Shown here in pieces: positions 35,617 through 44,678 of a DNA stretch of 64,000 nucleotides. Positions within the stretch are counted from its first letter, which is position 1, and each line of letters starts with the position of its first letter. The DNA is from JAFGOG01 sp034429215 (GTDB lineage: Bacteria > Chloroflexota > Anaerolineae > JAAYZQ01). A program made the translations under genes and the position numbers. The notes under the pieces are model-generated. The model saw only the letters and a list, made by a program, of their open reading frames with translations, was not told where the DNA came from and did no database searches. The DNA is taken from assembly GCA_034429215.1 (NCBI GenBank), contig DAOUGI010000109.1, forward strand, positions 4,660-68,659, read 5' to 3'.

Positions 35617-36783
35617 TTGACTGAACGTCAAGATCCGCGCCGCGCTCACATCATCGGTTGGGGCAAGGCGGTGCCCGATCGGGTGGTGACCAACGACGAT
35701 CTGGCGGCAATGGTCGATACGACCGACGAGTGGATCCGGCAGCGGACCGGCATCGTCGAGCGGCGGATCGCCGGTGACGGGGAAACGACACTGACGCTGA
35801 GCCTGGAGGCGGCTCGCCGCGCCCTCGACGCGGCCAACCTGGACCCGGTCCATCTCGACCTGGTGATCGTGGCGACGGTGACCCCCAACCATGCCTTTCC
35901 GGCGACCGCCTGCCTGCTGCAGGACGCTCTGGGTGCGGAGCACGCGGCGGCTTTTGACCTGTCGGCCGGCTGCTCCGGCTTTGTCTATGGGCTGAGCGTG
36001 GCGGCCGACCTGTTGGCTGGCGCGAACTATGATCACGCGCTAGTGGTCGGCGCCGAGACGCTGTCGCGTATCACCGACTGGACTGATCGAAATACGTGCG
36101 TCCTGTTTGGGGATGGGGCCGGCGCGGTTGTGTTGCAGGCCGGTGAAGCGCCCGGGGGCGTTCTCGCCTCAGTGTTGGGCGCAGACGGATCGGGCGGAGA
36201 GGTGCTGATCCTGCCCGCCGGCGGCAGCGCGCTGCCAACTACGATCCAGACAGTAGCGGCCCGGCAGCATTTTGGCCGGATGCAGGGGCAGCAGGTGTTC
36301 CGCTTTGCCACCCGGATCATGCCCGAATCGGTTCGTGAGGTGCTCCACCGAGCAGGCCGGACGGTCGAAGAGGTGACGTTGTTCGTGCCCCACCAGGCCA
36401 ATGACCGAATCCTGCAGTCGGCGGCCAAAGGGCTGGGAGTGCCAGAAGAGCGGCTGTTCAGCAACCTGGCCCGTTATGGCAACACTTCGTCGGCGTCGAT
36501 CCCGATCGCCCTGTGTGAGGCGATCGAGCAAGGGCTGATCGAGCGCGGCGACCTGATCTGCTTTGTCGGGTTCGGCGCAGGGCTGACCTGGGCAGCGGCG
36601 GCCATTCAGTGGAGCCTGCCGCTGCCGGTGGCTGCGCCGCCGAAGCCACGCATGGCGTGGCGCTGGCTGCGCTACCGGATGGCCCGGCTCCGCTCGCTGT
36701 GGCGGCGGCTGTGGCGTCTGGTAGATGCCCGGCTGTTCAACATCCGGTACGATGAGAACGGCAGGCGGAAGAACAAGCGCTAG
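35617..36783 (+). CDS. fabH: Beta-ketoacyl-ACP synthase III with basic C-terminal extension
   Basis: 388 residues from TTG 35617; GTG 35605 is also possible, and the frame is open to 35485 without homology. It starts fatty-acid synthesis by condensing acyl-CoA with malonyl-ACP. Catalytic Cys119 (DLSAGCSGFVYG), His259 (VPHQAND) and Asn289 (YGNTSSAS) have normal spacing. The usual family end is near residue 335; here about 50 more residues follow, rich in Arg and Trp (MAWRWLRYRMARLRSLW). The extension is unexplained and could bind membrane. A short upstream sequence resembles that before fabF. Confidence 0.9.
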   Translation: MTERQDPRRAHIIGWGKAVPDRVVTNDDLAAMVDTTDEWIRQRTGIVERRIAGDGETTLTLSLEAARRALDAANLDPVHLDLVIVATVTPNHAFPATACLLQDALGAEHAAAFDLSAGCSGFVYGLSVAADLLAGANYDHALVVGAETLSRITDWTDRNTCVLFGDGAGAVVLQAGEAPGGVLASVLGADGSGGEVLILPAGGSALPTTIQTVAARQHFGRMQGQQVFRFATRIMPESVREVLHRAGRTVEEVTLFVPHQANDRILQSAAKGLGVPEERLFSNLARYGNTSSASIPIALCEAIEQGLIERGDLICFVGFGAGLTWAAAAIQWSLPLPVAAPPKPRMAWRWLRYRMARLRSLWRRLWRLVDARLFNIRYDENGRRKNKR

Positions 36784-36801
36784 AGAAGCCATGGCCTTAT
36801 T

Positions 36802-36830
36802 TTGACGCCTACCCCCACCTCTAGTACAAT
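36802..36830 (+). promoter_or_regulatory. Sigma70 promoter for the isoaspartyl peptidase gene
   Basis: TTGACG at 36802-36807, 17-nt spacer, TACAAT at 36825-36830, about 50 nt before the ATG at 36881. Confidence 0.75.
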
Positions 36831-36880
36831 ATAGGTGCGGGCGCAGGCCCGACGCCGATCGGCACAAAGGGGAGGCCAGA

Positions 36881-37756
36881 ATGCAGCCAGCGATTATCGT
36901 CCATGGCGGGGCGTGGAACATCCCACCTGAGGAGCAGGAGGCAAGCCGGCAGGGCACATGCCGGGCTGTCGAGGCCGGCTGGGCGGTGTTGGAGGCAGGC
37001 GGCTCGGCGGCCGATGCCGTCGAGTCGGCGGTTGTCGTCATGGAGGACGACGAGGCGTTCGACGCCGGGCGGGGCTCGCACCTGAACACCGACGGCCATG
37101 TGGAGATGGATGCCGGGTTCATGGATGGCGCCACGCGGCGCGTCGGCGCGGTGGCCGCGGTGCAGCTTGTCCAGAATCCGATCCGGCTGGCCCGGGTAGT
37201 GATGGACCAATCGGAGCACATACTGCTGGTCGCCGACGGCGCACAGCGTTATGCCCAAAAGATGGGCATTCCCAGTTGTACCCTGACCGACCTGGTGGTG
37301 CCCCGTGAGCTCGATCGCTGGCAGGCTTATCTGCAGCAGCGGGATCAGGCGGCCGATACGGTGGGCTGCGTGGCACTCGACCGGCACGGCCACATCGCGG
37401 CCGGCACGTCGACGGGCGGCACGCCGAACAAGATGCCCGGCCGGGTGGGCGATGTGCCGATGGTTGGCTGTGGCTTTTACGCCGACGACGAGATGGGAGG
37501 CGCTTCGAGCACCGGGTGGGGGGAGAGCATCGCCAAAGTGATCCTGGCCCGGATGGCGCTGCATCACCTGGAGATGACGGGCGATCCCCAGGCGGCAGCC
37601 CGGGCCGCCATCCAGGTGCTGATCGACAAGGTCAAGGGCCGGGGTGGCATCATCCTGCTGTCGCCCGACGGCCGGCCCGGCTGGCACCACAACACCCCAC
37701 ACATGGCCTTTGCCTATCGCACGGCAGGCATGGACGCACCCCTGGTTGGGCTATAA
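36881..37756 (+). CDS. Isoaspartyl peptidase / plant-type L-asparaginase (Ntn hydrolase)
   Basis: 291 residues. ATG 36881 after AAGGGGAGGCCAGA. The start IIVHGGAWNIP and AFDAGRGSHLNTDGHVEMDA are family hallmarks. The predicted self-cleavage site is before Thr160 (AADTVGCVALD), the nucleophile of the mature beta subunit, followed by GTSTGGTPNKMPGRVGD. It would hydrolyse isoaspartyl dipeptides or L-asparagine in the cytoplasm. Slightly shorter than many homologues but all key motifs are present. Confidence 0.92.
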   Translation: MQPAIIVHGGAWNIPPEEQEASRQGTCRAVEAGWAVLEAGGSAADAVESAVVVMEDDEAFDAGRGSHLNTDGHVEMDAGFMDGATRRVGAVAAVQLVQNPIRLARVVMDQSEHILLVADGAQRYAQKMGIPSCTLTDLVVPRELDRWQAYLQQRDQAADTVGCVALDRHGHIAAGTSTGGTPNKMPGRVGDVPMVGCGFYADDEMGGASSTGWGESIAKVILARMALHHLEMTGDPQAAARAAIQVLIDKVKGRGGIILLSPDGRPGWHHNTPHMAFAYRTAGMDAPLVGL

Positions 37757-37762
37757 CCCTAC

Positions 37763-37791
37763 TTGGCGTTCTGGCCGACTTGTGGTACAAT
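37763..37791 (+). promoter_or_regulatory. Sigma70 promoter upstream of dnaG
   Basis: TTGGCG at 37763-37768, 17-nt spacer, TACAAT at 37786-37791. The transcript would include the small reading frame 37869-37964, then dnaG and rpoD. Confidence 0.7.
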
Positions 37792-37868
37792 TTGCTCAGG
37801 CAGGCGTCGGAGCAAAGCCTCTACGCCCGATTCGGCAGGCGTGCACCTGCGACCTGAGGAGTAAGGGG

Positions 37869-37964
37869 ATGGCAGAATTGCCAGACGGACGCCATCGCCC
37901 GGCAAGCTGTTCATCGTCGAAGGAATCGATGGCTCTGGCAAAAAAGAAACCGAAAAAGAGATGA
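37869..37964 (+). CDS. Possible 31-residue upstream peptide coupled to dnaG
   Basis: ATG 37869 has a strong site (GAGGAGTAAGGGG), and its TGA overlaps the dnaG ATG as ATGA, a classic coupling arrangement. The peptide (MAELPDGRHRPASC..., ending ALAKKKPKKR) matches no family, because it reads a thymidylate-kinase relic out of frame. It may be a leader that delivers ribosomes to dnaG rather than a functional protein. Confidence 0.35.
   Translation: MAELPDGRHRPASCSSSKESMALAKKKPKKR
37889..37960 (+). pseudogene. Thymidylate kinase N-terminal relic fused in frame before dnaG
   Basis: Read in the dnaG frame, this stretch gives TPSPGKLFIVEGIDGSGK, the P-loop start of dTMP kinases (xFIxxEGIDGSGKST), then diverges at KETEKE and runs without a stop into the dnaG ATG. 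There is no ATG, GTG or TTG in that frame to start it. It looks like the 5' end of a tmk gene left by deletion or recombination. Confidence 0.6.
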
Positions 37965-39907
37965 GTGTCGTTGACGAGGTCAAAGACCGCCTGGACATCG
38001 TCGAAGTGATCCAGGGCTACGTGCCGCTGAAGAAGGCAGGGCGCAACTATAAGGGGTTGTGCCCGTTCCACGCCGAAAAGACGCCATCGTTCGTCGTCTT
38101 TCCTGATTCGGGCACGTGGCACTGCTTCGGTGCGTGCGCTACCGGCGGCGACGTCTTTACCTTTGTCATGAAGCGAGAGAACCTTGATTTCGGCGAGGCG
38201 CTGGCGATCCTGGCCAGGCGGGCCGGGGTTGAGGTGGCGCCGCGCAGCCCACAGGCGGCCGAGGCCGATCAGCGGCTAGATCTTTTGCGCGAAATCAACC
38301 AGGCGGCGGCGCTCTATTACCATAACCTGTTGCTCAACAGCGCCGAAGCGGCGCGGGCGTTGTCTTACTTGGAAGGGCGAGGGTTTAACCGCACTATGCT
38401 GGAGCGGTTCCAGGTGGGCTATGCCCCCGATCGGTGGGATGGGCTGCTGCGCTACCTGACCGGCAAGGGCTACGCCGTGGCCGACCTGGTCGAAGTGGGT
38501 GTGATCAGCGAGCGGGACGACCGCAGTGGATATCACGACCGTTTCAGGCGGCGGATCATCTTTCCCATCCGCGACCAACAAGGGCGGACGATCGGCTTTG
38601 GAGGGCGGATCCTGGATGATGGCATACCCAAGTATTTGAACTCGCCCCAGACGCCATTGTTCGACAAAAGCAGTGTGCTGTACGGTCTGGACCTGGCCCG
38701 GCAGGGGATCCGCACCAGCGGCGTGGCGGTGATCGTCGAGGGGTATACCGACGTGCTGATGGCCCACCAGTACGGCCTCGACAATGTCGTGGCTCAGATG
38801 GGCACCGCGCTGACCGAGTCGCAGCTCAAGCTGCTGAAAAGGTACACCAGCCGCTTTGTGCTGGCCCTCGATCCCGACGCTGCCGGCGATCAGGCGACGC
38901 TCAGAGGCCTGGACGTTGCCCGCCAAGTGATGGACCGTGACGTTGTGCCGGTGCGCATGGCCAATGAGATGCTCCGCTTTGGGGATCGCCTGGCGGCAGA
39001 TATCCAGATCATGGCCCTGCCGGCCGGCCGCGATCCTGATGAGGTGATTCGCGACGACCCGGCCGAGTGGGTGAGGCTGGTGACCCAGGCCCAACCGATC
39101 ATGGACTATTACTTTCAGGCTCTCACCGCCGGCCTGAACCTGGCTACCGCAGAAGGCAAACGCGAGGCGGTCCACCGGCTCGATCCGCTCCTGGCCGAAT
39201 TGGGCGACTGGACGTTGCGGATGCACTATGTGCAACAACTGGCGCGGATGATCCAGGTGGACGACCGGGTGTTATGGGAGCAGATCCGGAGGGGCGCTGC
39301 CGGTCAAAAGCCCCAATCTCGGCCGGCACAGCTCGAGACGCCTGCCAAGAAGGCGGAGAAGGTGGCGTTGGGCGTAGACGAGCACTGTCTGGCGTCGCTG
39401 TTGGCTTTTCCCTACCTGTTCACCCAGGCCGACGAGGCGCTCAAGGCCGGCGGTGAGACCGGGCTGCAGGCCGAGGATTTGAGCCAGGCCCAGGATCGGA
39501 CTATCTTTGCCGCCTGGCGCCATTGGCTTGAGGGCGGCGGCGCACCCAGCGCTCGCGCTGACTTTTATGAAACGTTGGACGAACAGTTGCAGGACCGGGT
39601 CGGCTATTTGCTGGAAGCCCTGGCCAGACAGCCTGCAGCTCCCGATGACCTGGTGCGGGATAAGGTGATCGGCGCCGTGATCCGGCTGCGGCTGCAAAAC
39701 CTGCGCCGCAAGAACGAAGAACTGCGTTTTTTGCGACAGGACGCTCAGGCGTCTGGAGATCGCCAGACGGCGATGGACTTTGGCGGGCTGACGCGGGAGG
39801 CAACGGCGCGGATCGGCCGTCTGGAGAAAGCGTTGGACGAGCGCACCATGATGGGCCGCCGGCGGCGGGAGGATGCCGCCGTGCGCGTGATCACACCCGA
39901 TGAATAG
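37961..39907 (+). CDS. dnaG: DNA primase
   Basis: 648 residues. It makes RNA primers at the replication fork. The zinc-binding domain has C34-x2-H37 and C55-x3-C59 (HCFGACATGG) in place of the usual C-x2-C. The catalytic core follows (FKVGYAPD-like FQVGYAPDRWDGL, FPIRDQQGRTIGFGGR). The Toprim motifs are VIVEGYTD and LALDPDAAGDQA (about residues 258-310). The C-terminal helicase-binding region is present. It precedes rpoD by 24 bp, recalling the dnaG-rpoD macromolecular-synthesis operon. Confidence 0.95.
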   Translation: MSVVDEVKDRLDIVEVIQGYVPLKKAGRNYKGLCPFHAEKTPSFVVFPDSGTWHCFGACATGGDVFTFVMKRENLDFGEALAILARRAGVEVAPRSPQAAEADQRLDLLREINQAAALYYHNLLLNSAEAARALSYLEGRGFNRTMLERFQVGYAPDRWDGLLRYLTGKGYAVADLVEVGVISERDDRSGYHDRFRRRIIFPIRDQQGRTIGFGGRILDDGIPKYLNSPQTPLFDKSSVLYGLDLARQGIRTSGVAVIVEGYTDVLMAHQYGLDNVVAQMGTALTESQLKLLKRYTSRFVLALDPDAAGDQATLRGLDVARQVMDRDVVPVRMANEMLRFGDRLAADIQIMALPAGRDPDEVIRDDPAEWVRLVTQAQPIMDYYFQALTAGLNLATAEGKREAVHRLDPLLAELGDWTLRMHYVQQLARMIQVDDRVLWEQIRRGAAGQKPQSRPAQLETPAKKAEKVALGVDEHCLASLLAFPYLFTQADEALKAGGETGLQAEDLSQAQDRTIFAAWRHWLEGGGAPSARADFYETLDEQLQDRVGYLLEALARQPAAPDDLVRDKVIGAVIRLRLQNLRRKNEELRFLRQDAQASGDRQTAMDFGGLTREATARIGRLEKALDERTMMGRRRREDAAVRVITPDE

Positions 39908-39931
39908 CCTTTCGAAAGATCCTGGCAAGGA

Positions 39932-41269
<1,338 letters not shown>

Positions 41270-41274
41270 AATAC

Positions 41275-41308
41275 AACCTCTCGCAGGCACACCTGCGGGA
41301 GGTTTTTT
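41275..41308 (+). terminator. Rho-independent terminator after rpoD
   Basis: CCTCTCGCAGG pairs with CCTGCGGGAGG (one mismatch or wobble), followed by TTTTTT at 41303-41308, just after the rpoD stop. Confidence 0.9.
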
Positions 41309-41321
41309 GCGAGTGCTTTTC

Positions 41322-41350
41322 TTGACACTTGAGGGCTGCTAATGTATAAT
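41322..41350 (+). promoter_or_regulatory. Perfect consensus sigma70 promoter for tRNA-Asn
   Basis: TTGACA at 41322-41327, 17-nt spacer, TATAAT at 41345-41350, 13 nt before the tRNA 5' end. Confidence 0.9.
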
Positions 41351-41363
41351 TGGCTCTCAGTGT

Positions 41364-41436
41364 TCCTCGGTAGCTCAACTGGCAGAGCGACCGGCTGTTA
41401 ACCGGTTGGTTGTAGGTTCGAGTCCTTCCCGAGGAG
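41364..41436 (+). tRNA. tRNA-Asn (GTT)
   Basis: Cloverleaf: acceptor TCCTCGG with CCGAGGA, D arm GCTC/GAGC, anticodon stem ACCGG/CCGGT around CTGTTAA, with anticodon GTT at 41397-41399, and T arm with GGTTCGAGTCC. The discriminator is G; CCA is not fully encoded (CCT follows). It has its own promoter and terminator. Confidence 0.95.
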
Positions 41437-41445
41437 CCTGTTGTT

Positions 41446-41479
41446 AAGCCGTCGGTCTGAAAAGACCGGCGGCTTTTTG
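41446..41479 (+). terminator. Terminator after tRNA-Asn
   Basis: AAGCCGTCGGTCT, loop GAAA region, AGACCGGCGGCTTTTT: a stem with one imperfect pair followed by five T. Confidence 0.85.
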
Positions 41480-41502
41480 TGTCAAGCTGCACTCTCCCGG
41501 CG

Positions 41503-41531
41503 TTGACCGGAGCGGGCAATTGTGATACAAT
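41503..41531 (+). promoter_or_regulatory. Sigma70 promoter for the CheY-like gene
   Basis: TTGACC at 41503-41508, 17-nt spacer, TACAAT at 41526-41531, about 65 nt before the ATG at 41597. Confidence 0.75.
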
Positions 41532-41596
41532 AGCTGCAAGGCTTGTGATTTTCACACTGTTTTGCGACCTCTGGTCCGATCTTGGGAGGATGGCGC

Positions 41597-41968
41597 ATGG
41601 CACGGCGGGTTCTTATCATCGAGGACGATCCAGATATCATCCAGTTATTGCACTATGTCGTGACGCGGGCAGAGTGCGAGTCGGTGCTGGCATCAGGAGG
41701 AAAACAGGGATTGCGGCTGGCGCTGAAGGGCAAGCCAGATCTGATCCTGCTCGATCTGATGATGGACGACATGGATGGATGGAGCACGTTGGAGGCCCTC
41801 AAGGCCGACGAACGGCTGCGCTCTATCCCGGTGATCATTGTCACGGTCAAACAGGAGGTAGAGGATTACGACCAGATCGATGCCCACGCCGGGATGTTCG
41901 ATGGCTGGGTATCCAAGCCCTTCCAGGTGGATGAGTTAGTAGGCCGGATCCACAAGGTCTTGGGTTAA
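41597..41968 (+). CDS. CheY-like single-domain response regulator
   Basis: 123 residues. ATG 41597 lies after TTGGGAGGATGGCGC; an in-frame start at 41582 is embedded in that site and unlikely. Receiver residues are all present: acidic pocket E9-D10-D11, phosphoacceptor Asp53 (LILLDLMM), Thr83 and Lys107 (VSKPF). There is no output domain, so it must act by protein contact. No histidine kinase is nearby. It precedes the MttB-family fusion by 18 bp, suggesting cotranscription. Confidence 0.9.
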   Translation: MARRVLIIEDDPDIIQLLHYVVTRAECESVLASGGKQGLRLALKGKPDLILLDLMMDDMDGWSTLEALKADERLRSIPVIIVTVKQEVEDYDQIDAHAGMFDGWVSKPFQVDELVGRIHKVLG

Positions 41969-41986
41969 GCCAGGCGCGCTCGCGAT

Positions 41987-44653
41987 ATGACCTCCTCCTT
42001 GCATCCGCGTTTGGATTTGCTTTCCTCTTCTGAATCAGATCGACTTCATCGGCGGTCGGTTGAGCTGCTGAGGCAGTCGGGCTGGCAGTTCGGCTGTAGT
42101 GAGGCGTTGGATCTGCTTCAAGCGCATGGCTGCACGGTAGAACGCGACCGGATGATTGCTCACATCCCGGCCGCCGTCGTGGATCGGTCGCTGGCAACCG
42201 CACCGTGCGTGGTCAAGCTGGCGGCACGGAATCCGGCCTACGACCTGGCACTCGACGGCGCAGACGTCCATTTTGCCTTTGGCCGGCCGTACATGCCTGT
42301 TGCCGGCCCGGAAGCTATCCGTCTGGCCGACGCGGTGGCCGGGATCGAGGTCGTCAATCTTGGCACGGACCAACCGGATTACCTGACCGCTGCCTGGGCC
42401 AACACCGGCAAGCACCTGCGCCTGCCCCTGCCACACCCGGCACATGTACCGCTCATTCTGGAGATGGCCGCTGCGGTGTCTGGCGGCCAGGCGGTGGGCG
42501 AGCGGGGGGCAATCCTGTCGGTGGGGGTCTCTGCGCCGCCCGGCCAGGCGGAAGAGTCGGCGATGGCGCTGGCCGGACATGGCGTCCCGATCGTGGTCTG
42601 CTGTGCCATCGGCGGCTGCTCGGCCGCAGAGGCGAACGCCGGTTTTCTGGCCTCGCTGGTGTTGTATCAGTGTGTGCGGCCCGGCGCGCCACTCATCTAC
42701 GGGATTCAAGGCCGGTCAGGCTTTCATGACTTGCCAGGCCTGGTGCGAGCGTTGGGCCTGGCCCGGCGCTATGGCGTGCCGGTCAGCGTGGACGGCTTGT
42801 CGACCTCCGCCGGCCACTTGGGGCCGCAGTGCGGCGGTGAGGGGGCTCTGGCAGCGACGCTGGCCGTTTTGGCCGGCGCCGACGAGGTGCAGGGCGCCGG
42901 GCTGCTGGCCGGCGGGCAGGTCTTGAGCCCTGAAAAGCTGATCCACGACGCTGAGCAGGCGCGGCAGTTGCGGCGCCTGGCGGAGGGCATCGCTTTCGAC
43001 GACGAACGGCTGATGGCTGCTGCCGTCGAGCGGGTGGGCATTGGCGGCCACTACCTGTTGGAGTGTGAGACGCGCAAGCTGATGCGCGCCGAGATCTATA
43101 CCTGCCAGATACGCGACGACCGGACGCAGGCGGAGTGGCTGGCCTCGGGGCGCGATGAGCGAGGGCGGCTGGCAGCGGAGGCAGAGCGCGTGCTGGCAAG
43201 CCATCAGGCGTCCCCCTGGTCGGACGGGGTCGAGGCTGCGTTGCAGCGTATGGTGGGTGGCTGCGTGGCAGGTGAGCATGTGGCGGGCAGCCATACGGCA
43301 GGCAATCGCGTGGTGGGTGACCATACGATTCCTTTGGGAATTGGGTCGCCCCTACAGGCTCTCGATAAGCAAGCCTGCGAGCGACTGCATGGGCTGAGCC
43401 TGGCGGTGTTGGAGCGGACCGGCATCCGCTACCCGTCGCGGCGGGCGATCGACCTGTTGGCCGAGGCGGGCTGCCGGGTGGATTACGACACCTTCACGGC
43501 TTGGATCCCGCCTGCCCTGGTTGAACATTGCTTGGCGTCGGCGCCGCGCGAGGTGGCGCTGGCCAGCCGAAACGGCCGCCGGGACCTGGTCTACCGGCCG
43601 GGCAGGACAGCACCGGTTGCTGCGGGACGGGTCATGCTCAGCTCGCAGGGTCAGCGGGCCATCGACCTCGACACCGGGGAGGAGCGGGCGTCACTGGCAG
43701 GTGATCTGTGCCGGGCGATCCGCCTGGCCGACGCACTGGACCAGGTGGACATTGTGACCGAGATTGTCAACGCCAACGACCGGGACCTGGCCACCGGGCC
43801 GAACTTGAGCCGGGCCGATATCCTGGCCAACAGCGCCAAGCATTTTCGGGTGATGCCCGAAAGCCCGGTCGAGGCGCGGGCTGTGTTGGAGATGGGGGCG
43901 GCGGTCGCCGGATCGTCGCGGTTGCTGGCCGAGCGGCCGATCCTGTCGGGGTTGGTGTGTGCCGTCAGCCCACTGTCGCACCACGGGCCGGTGGTCGAAG
44001 CCGGGTTGATCCTGGCTGAGGCCGGCGTGCCGCTGCTGATCTACAGCATGCCGCTGGCCGGGGCGACCGGGCCGATCACGGTGGCGGGCATGGCCTTGCT
44101 GAGCAACGTCGAGCTATTGAGCATGGTGGTGCTGTACCAGGTCGCCCGGCCCGGCCTGCCGCTGATCTATGGTGCGGGCGGGACGTTCGTTGACCTGCGG
44201 ACGGCCGTCTTTCGCGGCCACACCCAGGAGACCGACCTGCTGGGGCTGGCCTTGTGCGACCTGGCCCACTGGTACGGGCTTCCGGTCAATGTCAATGGGT
44301 TGAGCACCGGAGCGCACCACCTGGGCCTGGAGACGTTTGCCAACGGCGCCCGCTCGGGCCTGGTTTACACCCTGGCCGGAGCCGATGAGCTATTTGGCAT
44401 CGGCCTGCTGAATGGGGCGCAGACGCTGTCGTTGGAAAAGATGTACCTGGACGCAGAGATTGTGCGCGTGATGCGAGCGATTCTAGCCGGAGAGTTGGGG
44501 AGTGGTGAAGCGGCAGAGTGGGCTAGTGCGGATCGGGAGTATGAGTGGGCGGCTCAACGAGTGCGACAGATATTGACCAGCCACCAGCCCGACCCGCTGC
44601 CCGATAGGCTGCTGGATGAGCTTAAGCGCATTGCGGCTGCGTATGTGATCTAG
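41987..44653 (+). CDS. Tandem fusion of two MttB-family (trimethylamine/betaine methyltransferase-like) domains
   Basis: 888 residues; ATG 41987 has only a weak ribosome site. Two homologous halves (about residues 10-415 and 462-885) each resemble the MttB/MtgB corrinoid-dependent methyltransferase barrel: an N-terminal HxxxxxLLxxxGxxxxxxxALDLL element, then VxLAxRNxxxDL, LADAxxxIExVNLxTD, GVPVSVDGLSTSAGHLG, LPVNVNGLSTGAHHLG and SLEKMYLDAE. No in-frame amber codon occurs, so it is of the non-pyrrolysine type. The family usually has one domain of about 480 residues and works with a corrinoid protein; none is seen here. The linker is built from 15-bp repeats and a dispersed-repeat relic. Confidence 0.8.
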   Translation: MTSSLHPRLDLLSSSESDRLHRRSVELLRQSGWQFGCSEALDLLQAHGCTVERDRMIAHIPAAVVDRSLATAPCVVKLAARNPAYDLALDGADVHFAFGRPYMPVAGPEAIRLADAVAGIEVVNLGTDQPDYLTAAWANTGKHLRLPLPHPAHVPLILEMAAAVSGGQAVGERGAILSVGVSAPPGQAEESAMALAGHGVPIVVCCAIGGCSAAEANAGFLASLVLYQCVRPGAPLIYGIQGRSGFHDLPGLVRALGLARRYGVPVSVDGLSTSAGHLGPQCGGEGALAATLAVLAGADEVQGAGLLAGGQVLSPEKLIHDAEQARQLRRLAEGIAFDDERLMAAAVERVGIGGHYLLECETRKLMRAEIYTCQIRDDRTQAEWLASGRDERGRLAAEAERVLASHQASPWSDGVEAALQRMVGGCVAGEHVAGSHTAGNRVVGDHTIPLGIGSPLQALDKQACERLHGLSLAVLERTGIRYPSRRAIDLLAEAGCRVDYDTFTAWIPPALVEHCLASAPREVALASRNGRRDLVYRPGRTAPVAAGRVMLSSQGQRAIDLDTGEERASLAGDLCRAIRLADALDQVDIVTEIVNANDRDLATGPNLSRADILANSAKHFRVMPESPVEARAVLEMGAAVAGSSRLLAERPILSGLVCAVSPLSHHGPVVEAGLILAEAGVPLLIYSMPLAGATGPITVAGMALLSNVELLSMVVLYQVARPGLPLIYGAGGTFVDLRTAVFRGHTQETDLLGLALCDLAHWYGLPVNVNGLSTGAHHLGLETFANGARSGLVYTLAGADELFGIGLLNGAQTLSLEKMYLDAEIVRVMRAILAGELGSGEAAEWASADREYEWAAQRVRQILTSHQPDPLPDRLLDELKRIAAAYVI
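43265..43356 (+). repeat. Four 15-bp tandem repeats plus GCCCCTAC relic in the MttB fusion linker
   Basis: Units at 43265, 43280, 43295 and 43310 encode VAGEH, VAGSH, TAGNR and VVGDH. They are followed at about 43328-43356 by TTCCTTTGGGAATTGGGTCGCCCCTAC-like sequence sharing the CGCCCCTAC core of other dispersed repeats here. Together they make up the joint between the two methyltransferase halves. Confidence 0.75.
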
Positions 44654-44678
44654 TTGGATAGTAACGGGGGAGGGTAGT

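Noticed and set aside
43265..43324. Four 15-bp repeats as an iteron or origin
   Set aside because: They are in frame within one protein, encode a pentapeptide repeat, and no replication protein or AT-rich region is nearby.
41987..44653. Pyrrolysine-dependent MttB
   Set aside because: The frame has no internal amber codon, and no pyl genes are visible, so it is a non-pyrrolysine homologue.
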